This document shows positions 15,983 to 24,455 of a stretch of DNA of 64,000 nt, piece after piece. The first letter of the stretch is position 1. Every line of letters starts with the position of its first letter. A model generated the notes under the pieces. The model searched no databases. It had not been told where the DNA came from and was given only the letters and a program-made list of their open reading frames with translations. This DNA comes from Bacteroidales bacterium (GTDB lineage: Bacteria; Bacteroidota; Bacteroidia; Bacteroidales; Lentimicrobiaceae). Position numbers and translations under genes: made by a program. The DNA lies in the NCBI GenBank assembly GCA_024636955.1, contig JAGXGB010000078.1:16397-80396 (forward strand), written 5' to 3'.

Positions 15983-18900
15983 ATGAAAAAAACAACTCTT
16001 CTATTTATCATTGCAGTTTATGCTCTGCTTTCTGCCAATCTTTATGCCCAGCAAACTGAAAATCAAGACTCTCCCGATAATGCAGCCCATGATCTATATG
16101 TAAAGAATCATTTCGGTCCGGCACGTAATACTTACTCAAAACTTCTTAAAGCTGATGACCTGCTGCTGGAATATGATGACGATAAGGACTTCTACTTATC
16201 AACATCTGCCGCTGAGATGCAACATGAGGATGCTACAATTCTTATTGAAGAGTTTCTCAATAAACATCCTCAGAGTACACGTAATAACAGGGCGTGGTTG
16301 CAATTAGGACATTTATACTTTAAATCCAACAGGTATAAAAATGCTCTGGAATCATATAACAAAGTCTCAACTCGTGATATGAACCAGGAGGAAAGAGCTG
16401 AATTCACCTTCAAACGGGGGTATGCGTTATTCAAAAATGATGACCTTGATAAAGCTGCTACTGCTTTCTCGCAAATTAAGGATAAACAAACGAAATATAC
16501 AGGCCCGGCAAATTACTATTACGCCCATATCATGTATTCCAAAGGGAATTATGAAACAGCTTTGCGCGACTTTGAGAAGTTAAAGAATGATGAAACATTC
16601 AAATCAGTAGTCCCTTATTATATCATCCAGATCTACTACGTTCAAGGCAGGTATGATGAAATGCTTGCTATGGCTGAGCCTTATCTTGAAGGTACAAGGA
16701 ACAAACGGACCAATGAAATGCTGCGACTCGTAGCTGATGTGCATTACCGTAAGGGTAATTTCAAAGAAGCTATTAAGTATATGGAAGAATATAGCAAACT
16801 GAACAGGAGTAAGATGACTCGTGAAGATCATTACATGCTGGCTTTTGCTTATTACTCAACGGGTGAATATGCCAAAGCGATACCAGAATTCCAGCAGGCA
16901 GCTACTGAAAATGATACTCTAACACAGAACTCACTATACCATCTGGGCGATAGTTACCTTAAAACTGATCAGAAGAAATTTGCATCAGGTGCATTCAGTT
17001 CTGCCTGGAAAGTCCCTGTTAAAAGTCCTTTAGCAGAGGAAGCACTTTTTAATTATGCCAAGTTATCTGTTGAGCTTTCCAACAACCCATACAATGAAGC
17101 CATTAAGGCACTTCAGCAATACCTGAATGAATATCCTACATCAAAACGCAGGGATGAAGCATACACTTATCTTGCTAACCTGTATCTGGTTACCCGCAAC
17201 TACGATGAAGCACTCTCATCACTTGAACTTGTTAAAAACAGGAACTCATCGCAAAATACCATTTACCAGAAAATAACCTACTTCAGGGGAATAGAGCTCT
17301 TTAATAATCAGCAGTATTTTGATGCAATCGCACTTTTCAAAAAGTCGCTTGAAAATAAAATAGACCCCAAAATCACCCAAGGTGCGTTGCTTTGGCAGGG
17401 AGAAGCGTATTACAGGCTTGGCCAGTATGAAGTAGCCAGGAATTACTACCGTGATTTTATAAACGCGGGTAAACAACATCCGGCTTACGATGCAGCCCAA
17501 TACAACCTTGCCTATTCATATTTCAAGCTGAAAGATTACCCACAGGCTCAGAAATCATTCAATGCTTTTGTGAATAGTCGTCCAAGAGACCAACGGTTAC
17601 TAAATGATGCAAAACTCAGGATGGCCGATTCGTACTTAATGATGAAACAATACAAGGAAGCATCAAATCTTTATGAGCAGGTAGGTGGTTCAAATGCCTC
17701 TGATGCAGATTATGCGTTGTATCAGAGATCAATAGCATCGGGTGTTGCAGGAGATAATAATCAAAAAATAAGCTCTTTACAGAAATTATTGAACAACTAC
17801 CCGAAGTCGCCGTTTGCTGATGACGCCCGCTTTGAAATTGGCAGAACATACCTTGCCATGCGTAAGAATAATGAGGCAATGGCTGCTTTCCAAAAAGTAG
17901 TATCTGACTATCCTAGAAGTAGTCTTGTAAAAGACGCATTGTTGAATACCGGTATGATCTACTATAATACCAACCGTGATCAGCAGGCACTTGAAACCCT
18001 TAAGAAAGTGGTGAAAGATTACCCTTCAACTTCAGCTTCGCGCGAAGCACTGGTTGTTATAAAAACCATTTATGTTGACATGAACAAGGTGGATGAATAT
18101 GTGAATTATGCTGAAGATATTCCTTTTGCCAATGTATCACGCTCTGAGCAGGACTCCCTTACGTTTATTGCTGCCGAAAACAACTATATGAGTGGCGATT
18201 GTAATAAAGCACTTCCGGGATTAAATACATACCTGCAAAAGTTTCCGAATGGCAGTTTCTCGTTAAATGCCCATTACTATAAAGCCGATTGCGAATCACG
18301 TTCAGGCAATAACAATGAAGCGCTTCGCAGCTACGAGGAAATCATGGCAAGGCCAAGGAATAACTACACTGAAAATGCTGCCCTCAAAGCTTCGTCAATA
18401 TTATTTGCTATGAAAGAATATGATCGTGCACTTATGATGTATCAGAAGCTTGAAGAAAACGCTGAAAACAAGGCAAATATAACAGAAGCTATCGTAGGGC
18501 AAATGCGTTCAAACTATGAAGTTGGTAATTATTCACAGGCTATTACTTTTGCTCAACGGGTGCTGGAACTTGATCAGATCTCAACTTCACTTGCTGCTGA
18601 AGCAAACCTCTTAACCGGAAGATCTTCAAATATCCTTAAAAGGACAGAACAGGCAAGAACGGCATTTACCAAAACATTGGAATTATCACAAGGTGAACCT
18701 GGTGCTGAAGCATTATTTTCCCTTGCACAGATAGCTTTTGATATGAGAGATTATACCACTGCTGAAAACAATGTATTTAAATTGTCATCCGAGTTTCCAT
18801 CTTACCAGTACTGGCTGGCCAGGGGCTTTATTCTCCTGTCAGATATTTACGTGGTGCAAGGCAACACTTTCCAGGCTAAACAAACACTTCAGAGTATTAT

Positions 18901-19030
18901 TGATAATTATGAGGGAGATGAAATACGGCAAGAAGCAATTGAAAAACTGAGGGTCATTGAGAAGTCTGAAAAAAGTATTAAGCCAGGCAATTTTGACAAT
19001 GAAGCGGAAGAAAGTATAATCATCAAATAA
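15983..19030 (+). CDS. Exported large TPR-repeat protein
   Basis: 1015 aa with a signal peptide (MKKTTLLFIIAVYALLSANL, cleavage near YAQQ) and no lipobox. The rest is about 20-25 tetratricopeptide repeats, many of the BamD/YbgF-like type (FEIGRTYLAMRKNNEAMAAF, YNLAYSYFKLKDYPQAQKSF, DYPRSSLVKDALLNTGMIYY). It is expected to be a periplasmic alpha-solenoid scaffold for protein-protein contacts. The next gene, 62 nt downstream on the same strand, encodes an outer-membrane barrel, so the pair probably acts together at the outer membrane. Which cargo or complex is unknown. In between, the spacer holds three CATCTACCAA-like short repeats. Confidence 0.9.
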   Translation: MKKTTLLFIIAVYALLSANLYAQQTENQDSPDNAAHDLYVKNHFGPARNTYSKLLKADDLLLEYDDDKDFYLSTSAAEMQHEDATILIEEFLNKHPQSTRNNRAWLQLGHLYFKSNRYKNALESYNKVSTRDMNQEERAEFTFKRGYALFKNDDLDKAATAFSQIKDKQTKYTGPANYYYAHIMYSKGNYETALRDFEKLKNDETFKSVVPYYIIQIYYVQGRYDEMLAMAEPYLEGTRNKRTNEMLRLVADVHYRKGNFKEAIKYMEEYSKLNRSKMTREDHYMLAFAYYSTGEYAKAIPEFQQAATENDTLTQNSLYHLGDSYLKTDQKKFASGAFSSAWKVPVKSPLAEEALFNYAKLSVELSNNPYNEAIKALQQYLNEYPTSKRRDEAYTYLANLYLVTRNYDEALSSLELVKNRNSSQNTIYQKITYFRGIELFNNQQYFDAIALFKKSLENKIDPKITQGALLWQGEAYYRLGQYEVARNYYRDFINAGKQHPAYDAAQYNLAYSYFKLKDYPQAQKSFNAFVNSRPRDQRLLNDAKLRMADSYLMMKQYKEASNLYEQVGGSNASDADYALYQRSIASGVAGDNNQKISSLQKLLNNYPKSPFADDARFEIGRTYLAMRKNNEAMAAFQKVVSDYPRSSLVKDALLNTGMIYYNTNRDQQALETLKKVVKDYPSTSASREALVVIKTIYVDMNKVDEYVNYAEDIPFANVSRSEQDSLTFIAAENNYMSGDCNKALPGLNTYLQKFPNGSFSLNAHYYKADCESRSGNNNEALRSYEEIMARPRNNYTENAALKASSILFAMKEYDRALMMYQKLEENAENKANITEAIVGQMRSNYEVGNYSQAITFAQRVLELDQISTSLAAEANLLTGRSSNILKRTEQARTAFTKTLELSQGEPGAEALFSLAQIAFDMRDYTTAENNVFKLSSEFPSYQYWLARGFILLSDIYVVQGNTFQAKQTLQSIIDNYEGDEIRQEAIEKLRVIEKSEKSIKPGNFDNEAEESIIIK

Positions 19031-19092
19031 GGCATATACCAAGAAGAAAGGCATCTACCAATCTGACATCTATCAATAAGACATCTACCAAA

Positions 19093-20826
19093 ATGAAGAA
19101 ATATAGCTTTATGCAATCAGCAAGCCAGTCAATCAATACTTTAATGAAATCAGGAATCTTTGCAGTTATTGCCGTTTCAATGCTTTTGTGCACTACATCA
19201 CTAATTGCGCAGAATATTAACGAGGAAGTAACTGTTACAGCAGCCTACGAGCCAACAATTCCCGATGCAAACAAAATAAATATTGAACCGCCTGAAAGTG
19301 AAACAGAGGTGACTATACCAGTGATGACTTATTCAAACAGTCCCGATCAGATGCTGGTATCACTTAAGCCAGAGAATATTGCAGCAGTAAGGCTATTGGG
19401 CGAGCCGGTAAGTAAACTTTACCGTAATTACGTAAGGGCAGGCATGGGTACATACACAACCCCGTTCATTGATCTTTATGCAAGCTCCTTAAGATCTGAT
19501 TCATATGCCTTAGGACTTCACTTGAAGCATATTTCATCAGCAGGTGATATAGAAGGTTATCCTGAAACCAACAACAGCCTCAACCAGGTTGAGCTATACG
19601 GCCAAAGGTTTTTTAGTCAGCATACATTATCTTCAGGTCTCGGTTTTCGAAGAAACGTTGTACGCCACTATGGCTTTCTGGAAGAAGACTTTAATGAGTT
19701 GTCGTCACCATCTTATACCTACTCAGAAGATGGATTGAAACAACGCTTTGCACGCCTGAATGGAAATATTGGAATAAAATCAGCTTACAGGGAGGATGAT
19801 AAATTCAACCACTTCGCCGATGTTAATGCTAATTATATCAACGATCTTTTTGGTACTTCAGAAACTGAAGTAGCCCTTAATGCAGGTGGTGATAAGCGGT
19901 TTGAATTGTTCGACTTTACTGATCACCAAACAATTGGGCTGCTAACTGATGTGATTTATAACAGATACGTTGACAGCACATTAACCCAAAACAATACGCT
20001 CGTAACCTTGAAGCCATTCATAAGCACTTCATTCAATGAATATAGTATAAAGGCAGGTTTGAATATTAACTTCAAGATGGATACTGTTTCTAAGGCATAT
20101 TTATTCCCATTTGTTGAAGGGCAGCTTAAGATTATTGATGATGCGCTTGTTGTGCATGCAGGAATAACCGGCAACATTAAAAGGCAAAGTTTCAATGAGT
20201 TAAGCGATATAAATCCGTTTGTCCAGTCGGCTTTACCACTCCAGTATACCAGGGAAAAATTTACTTTCTATGCAGGGTTACGTGCAAGGGCAGGTTCCAA
20301 TATTGATTTCAGCGCACTGATTCGATCAAGCTCAGTTGCAAATGCCTATTTCTTTGTAAACGACTACAGCCAAATACCTTACAACAGGTTTACACTGCTA
20401 CATGATGACGGACAGGTACTTGAAGGAAGATTTGAAGCCCAGTACCATACTGCCGAACGCATTAGCGTGAAACTATATGCTGAGTTTGAATCCTGGAGCC
20501 TTGATAATTTTGAACACCCGTGGCACACACCTGCTTTAAAGTTCGGACTTGATGGGCACTATCAGATACAAAACAAGATCATCGTAAGAGCTAATGTTGC
20601 CGCAAGAGGTAATCAATATGCCCGTACTATTAACCTATCTGACCAATTTGTAGCAACTGAACTTGATGCTTTTGTTGACTTAAGTCTGGGAGTTGAGTAC
20701 CGCTATACCAAGGTGTTATCAGGTTTTATCAACTTTAATAACATCACAAATTCACAGTACTTCTTGTGGAATAACTATCCATCATACAAATTCAACCTGA
20801 TGGGTGGTGTTGCTTATTCTTTTTAA
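19093..20826 (+). CDS. Outer-membrane beta-barrel protein paired with the TPR protein
   Basis: 577 aa. A long N-terminal signal (hydrophobic SGIFAVIAVSMLLCTTSLIAQ, residues ~20-40), then a short stretch EEVTVTAAYEPTIPDANKIN reminiscent of a TonB-box/plug beginning, but no plug domain. From ~residue 100 on it alternates amphipathic strands with turns typical of an OM barrel and ends in Phe (GGVAYSF), the usual BAM signal. It resembles the barrel half of TonB-dependent receptors but is too short for a full one. Probably forms a transcript with the TPR gene. Transport or assembly role is inference. Confidence 0.78.
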   Translation: MKKYSFMQSASQSINTLMKSGIFAVIAVSMLLCTTSLIAQNINEEVTVTAAYEPTIPDANKINIEPPESETEVTIPVMTYSNSPDQMLVSLKPENIAAVRLLGEPVSKLYRNYVRAGMGTYTTPFIDLYASSLRSDSYALGLHLKHISSAGDIEGYPETNNSLNQVELYGQRFFSQHTLSSGLGFRRNVVRHYGFLEEDFNELSSPSYTYSEDGLKQRFARLNGNIGIKSAYREDDKFNHFADVNANYINDLFGTSETEVALNAGGDKRFELFDFTDHQTIGLLTDVIYNRYVDSTLTQNNTLVTLKPFISTSFNEYSIKAGLNINFKMDTVSKAYLFPFVEGQLKIIDDALVVHAGITGNIKRQSFNELSDINPFVQSALPLQYTREKFTFYAGLRARAGSNIDFSALIRSSSVANAYFFVNDYSQIPYNRFTLLHDDGQVLEGRFEAQYHTAERISVKLYAEFESWSLDNFEHPWHTPALKFGLDGHYQIQNKIIVRANVAARGNQYARTINLSDQFVATELDAFVDLSLGVEYRYTKVLSGFINFNNITNSQYFLWNNYPSYKFNLMGGVAYSF

Positions 20827-20829
20827 CTG

Positions 20830-20837
20830 TATATTTG
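20830..20837 (+). promoter_or_regulatory. -7 box (TATATTTG) for the B12 locus
   Basis: It matches TAnnTTTG just after the upstream stop codon; the expected start (~20844) coincides with the 5' strand of riboswitch P1. A TTG at 20810-20812 is a possible -33 element (17-bp spacing, slightly short). Confidence 0.6.
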
Positions 20838-20843
20838 CTGCAG

Positions 20844-21010
20844 CATTGGTCCAGTAAAATGGATAATTGGGAATGTCGTGTAATTCGGCAACAGTTCCCG
20901 CTGCTGTAAGTTCCTTTATAGGTTAGGCATCAAGTCACTGTCATAAAAACTCCTGCCCGGGAGCGATGGGAAGGCGCCTTATCCGGAACAAGTCAGAAGA
21001 CCAGCCAATG
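20844..21010 (+). promoter_or_regulatory. Cobalamin (adenosylcobalamin-type) riboswitch
   Basis: The hallmarks are in order: AATTGGGAATGTCGTGTAAT followed by TCGGCAACAGTTCCCGCTGC (B12-box half), CTGTAAG, GTCACTG, GGGAAGGCG and AGTCAGAAGACCAGCC. P1 closes by CATTGG (20844-20849) with CCAATG (21005-21010). When B12 is plentiful such elements shut down the downstream gene. It lies directly upstream of the BtuB-like receptor, as expected for a B12-uptake operon. Confidence 0.95.
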
Positions 21011-21129
21011 TATGATGGATTTTGCAATTTACGGAGAATGAATTGCAGGCCGGTTTCTTTCTATATCTTTTGTCATATAGAAACCCAATCGCAACAATAA
21101 ATCCATTGGTTTTTGTTAAACTGATAAAA

Positions 21130-23232
21130 ATGTGGCAGGTGTTGTTGTATTTAGCAATTAATCTAAAGAGGTTTTTTCTTAAGGTCGGAAGCTTTTTTTC
21201 AAGGCTTCACCCCCTCAATTGCTTTACTTATATTGTACCTGAAGCCTCAAGATGCAGCAATCTAATTGCTCTAATCATCATTTGTCTACCAGTAATCCCC
21301 TACTCTTCTTTCGCTCAAAATGATACGGTACAATTAAAGGAGGTTGATATCTATGGAATAAAACCTGAAATATCTACTAACTCTATTGTTCCTATTCAAC
21401 AACTTACAATCAAAAAACTCGAAGCCCTGCCTTCCTCCAGTGTGGCTGAGGCACTTCGTCAATTCTCAGGTGTTGTTATTAAAGACTTTGGTGGAGTTGG
21501 CGGACTTAAGACTGTTATGATTCAAAGTCTTGGATCAAATCATACATCTGTATTTGTTGATGGACATCCGGCAAGTGATGCAGCAACAGGGCAGATTGAC
21601 ATTGGCAGAATATCACTTCAGGATGTCAGCAACATTCAACTATCAATCGGGCAGCCGCAGTTTGGCCCTAAACCTGCAAGGATGTATGCATCTGCAAGTT
21701 TGCTGGATATAACTACAACAGAACCTTCTCTTACCGACAAGAAAACAGCTCTTAAATTACAATTGAGAGCAGGATCATTTGGCACTTACAACCCTGCAGC
21801 AAATATCGACTGGAAGATAAAGAACAACATCTCTTCAGGCCTAAGGCTCAATCACTTCACTTCCAATGGCAAATTCCCTTATGTGGTGCACAATGGCAGC
21901 AATGTATCTGAATTAATAAGAACCAACTCTGATGTGGCAACTACTGATGGCACTCTAAAAACCAACGTACTTTTTAACGACAGCAGTAGGTTAAAGATCA
22001 GGATGAGCTACTATCATTCGGAACGCGGATTACCCGGAGCTATTATTTTCTATAATTCCCACTCCCGCCAAAGATTACAGAATAACGACCTGAATGCAGC
22101 CCTAAACTATAGCAACAGGAGCAATGCAAAAGTTGCCATGCTAACCAGTGCCGGATTCTCTTATTCCCGGTTGCTATACACTGACCCTGATTTCCAGAAC
22201 CAGCATGGAGGTTTAAAGAATGAATACCGGCAACAAGAGTACTACATTTCTGAAGCTATAGCTTTCCGTGTAGTTAAAGACTTAAAGATGTCAATAGCCT
22301 CTGACCTGATTTTCAATAAATTGAATACTAACGCCTATTCAATCGAAGAGCCTGAGCGATTAATTTCATTAACATCCATCACAATGAATTACCTCCTCAG
22401 GCATACAGAGATTCAGGGTAATCTATTAATGACCGGAGCAATAGACAGGAAGATCAATACTAACAATAAAAACCATTTCCGTTTATCACCGGCGTTCTCA
22501 GTGTTACAGAACCTGACTGCAGATCATTCCATCAAAATTAGGGCTTCGTATAAGAACATATTCAGGATGCCCAATTTCAATGAGTTATACTACACATTGT
22601 TAGGGAACCAGAACCTGAAGCCTGAGCAGGCAACACTCAGTAGTCTTGGTTTAATGGCAAGCAAGGCGTTTACTAAAACAATTGCCCTGAATTTCAGAGC
22701 TGATGGATTTATAAACAGAGTAAATGATAAAATCGTAACTCTTCCAACACAGAACCTGTTTGTGTGGAGCACTCAGAACATCGGCAAAGTAGATATCAAG
22801 GGCTTAGAATTTTTCTCTAATGTGCACATCCTCATAAACAAAAATATGTCATTTGATGCTAGTGGCACCTATACTTATCAGGATGCACGAAACATTACCA
22901 ATCGAAATGACGATAACTACGGGCATCAAATCGCATATATACCCTACGAAACTTCCGGCGGAATGTTAACAGTAAGTTACCTCGATTATTCAATAGGAGT
23001 GAATACATTATTCAACGGATACAGGTATACTTCAGGTTATAACCATCCGGGAAGCCTGTTACCATCATGGACATCAACAGACCTTACTCTAGGCTGGCAA
23101 CATAAGTTTGTTGGCAAGGAATTCAAGGTAAAATTTGAACTTATCAATATTTTCAATAATCAGTATGAAGTAGTAAGAGGCTATCCAATGACCGGTAGGG
23201 CTTTCTATGTCAACTTATTTGTCTCTTTATAA
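21130..23232 (+). CDS. btuB: TonB-dependent cobalamin receptor, BtuB-like
   Basis: ~700 aa; the frame is open from 21022 but the nearest ATG is 21130. The signal segment NLIALIIICLPVIPYSSFAQ sits ~60 residues in, so the true start is uncertain and could be a non-ATG codon closer to it. The mature part begins with a TonB-box-like strand (DTVQLKEVDIYGIKPE), then the plug (SSSVAEALRQFSGVVIKDFG, NHTSVFVDGHPASD) and a 22-strand barrel ending LFVSL. Shorter than SusC-type receptors, matching BtuB size. Placement behind a cobalamin riboswitch and before a BtuG-like lipoprotein identifies vitamin B12 or cobinamide as substrate. Confidence 0.88.
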   Translation: MWQVLLYLAINLKRFFLKVGSFFSRLHPLNCFTYIVPEASRCSNLIALIIICLPVIPYSSFAQNDTVQLKEVDIYGIKPEISTNSIVPIQQLTIKKLEALPSSSVAEALRQFSGVVIKDFGGVGGLKTVMIQSLGSNHTSVFVDGHPASDAATGQIDIGRISLQDVSNIQLSIGQPQFGPKPARMYASASLLDITTTEPSLTDKKTALKLQLRAGSFGTYNPAANIDWKIKNNISSGLRLNHFTSNGKFPYVVHNGSNVSELIRTNSDVATTDGTLKTNVLFNDSSRLKIRMSYYHSERGLPGAIIFYNSHSRQRLQNNDLNAALNYSNRSNAKVAMLTSAGFSYSRLLYTDPDFQNQHGGLKNEYRQQEYYISEAIAFRVVKDLKMSIASDLIFNKLNTNAYSIEEPERLISLTSITMNYLLRHTEIQGNLLMTGAIDRKINTNNKNHFRLSPAFSVLQNLTADHSIKIRASYKNIFRMPNFNELYYTLLGNQNLKPEQATLSSLGLMASKAFTKTIALNFRADGFINRVNDKIVTLPTQNLFVWSTQNIGKVDIKGLEFFSNVHILINKNMSFDASGTYTYQDARNITNRNDDNYGHQIAYIPYETSGGMLTVSYLDYSIGVNTLFNGYRYTSGYNHPGSLLPSWTSTDLTLGWQHKFVGKEFKVKFELINIFNNQYEVVRGYPMTGRAFYVNLFVSL

Positions 23233-23252
23233 ATAACACTAAAAACCAATCA

Positions 23253-24404
23253 ATGAAATCTTCCACACACACTTTCTCAATGTTCTGCAGCTTTAATAGA
23301 CGAGCTACAGCCCTATCATCATTTAGCAAAATGATAGTTATTGCAATTACCGCAACACTAATCTTTTCATCCTGTAAAAAAGAACCTGATGATAATGATC
23401 CGGTTATTAAGCCTGAACCTCCAAAAAGCACCGCAGTATATGTACTGAACCAGGGATCGTTTAGCGGAAACAATGCATCAGTAACAATGTATGACATAGA
23501 TACAAAAGTTGTAACACCTGATGTATTTAAAGCTGTTAATGAGCGTGAACTTGGTGACACCGGTGCTGACCTGTTCATATATGGAAGCAAGGGTTATATT
23601 ATAACGAACGTGTCGAGCCAGTTAGAGGTTGTGAATGCAACTACCTTCCAAAGCATCAAGCAAATCAGCTTCAAGATTGATGGCGCACCTCAGCAACCAT
23701 CAGCAATTACCGGACACGGGAGCTACATATATGTAGCAGCTTACGATGGAACAGTTACTGTAATTGACACTGCAACCTTCAGCACAGTGAAAGTTATTAA
23801 TGTTGGACTTAACCCTGATGCACTGCTTACAGCACATGGCAAGATATGGGTATCTAACTCCGGTGGTCTTAATTTTCCTAATTATGATAACACGGTTTCA
23901 GTAATTGATCCTGTAACCTTATCAGAAGTGGATAAAATTGTTGTTGGTACAAATCCTTATACCTTGCAGGCTGATGCTTATGGCGACACCTATGTGATCA
24001 CCCGTGGTAATTATGGTGATGAAAAAATGCGCCTTAGGATTATAGATGCTGACTCAAAAACAGTAAAGCACACTTTTGAAGACTTTGAAGCATACAGCTT
24101 CACTATCAAAGGTGACACAGCCTATGTTTATCACCATGATTACATATTGTCAAAGAGTATAATCATGCTGATAAATGTAAAAACAGAAGAAATGATCACG
24201 TCAAACTTTATAACTGACGGTACAGAATTTGAGGCTGTTTACGGTATTGCAGTTGATCCAACATCCAATGATGTCTATATCTGTGAAGCACGGGGAAGTT
24301 TTCAAAATCAGGGCAAGGTGCATTGCTTTGGTAATAATGGCAAACTTAAGCATACTTTCGATGCAGGAATTAACCCTGTTGCTGTAAGGTTTTTGTTGAA
24401 GTAA
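23253..24404 (+). CDS. BtuG-like surface beta-propeller lipoprotein (YncE/YVTN type)
   Basis: 383 aa, 20 nt after the BtuB stop codon, same strand. Lipobox IFSSC after a hydrophobic segment; acidic DDNDP spacer after it, as for surface-exposed Bacteroidota lipoproteins. The rest is a seven-bladed YncE-type propeller (TAVYVLNQGSFSGNNASVTM, GSYIYVAAYDGTVTVIDTAT, NPDALLTAHGKIWVSNSGG). In Bacteroides thetaiotaomicron, BtuG is such a propeller, sits on BtuB and captures B12 with very high affinity; family and position both fit here. The 'BtuG' call is by context and fold pattern, not alignment. The N-terminus could also start at an internal Met nearer the hydrophobic core. Confidence 0.85.
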   Translation: MKSSTHTFSMFCSFNRRATALSSFSKMIVIAITATLIFSSCKKEPDDNDPVIKPEPPKSTAVYVLNQGSFSGNNASVTMYDIDTKVVTPDVFKAVNERELGDTGADLFIYGSKGYIITNVSSQLEVVNATTFQSIKQISFKIDGAPQQPSAITGHGSYIYVAAYDGTVTVIDTATFSTVKVINVGLNPDALLTAHGKIWVSNSGGLNFPNYDNTVSVIDPVTLSEVDKIVVGTNPYTLQADAYGDTYVITRGNYGDEKMRLRIIDADSKTVKHTFEDFEAYSFTIKGDTAYVYHHDYILSKSIIMLINVKTEEMITSNFITDGTEFEAVYGIAVDPTSNDVYICEARGSFQNQGKVHCFGNNGKLKHTFDAGINPVAVRFLLK

Positions 24405-24428
24405 TAGAATTGATTAGATCACCTCGTA

Positions 24429-24450
24429 CCTCCGCCCTGAAGGACGGAGG
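24429..24450. terminator. Bidirectional terminator hairpin between convergent genes
   Basis: CCTCCG (24429-24434) pairs with CGGAGG (24445-24450), with further CC/GG pairing inside. It lies between the BtuG-like gene (stop 24404) and the GH18-like gene (end 24456). The CTCCGCC...GGCGGAG-type hairpin resembles the elements at 15771 and 44507. Confidence 0.6.
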
Positions 24451-24455
24451 TATCT

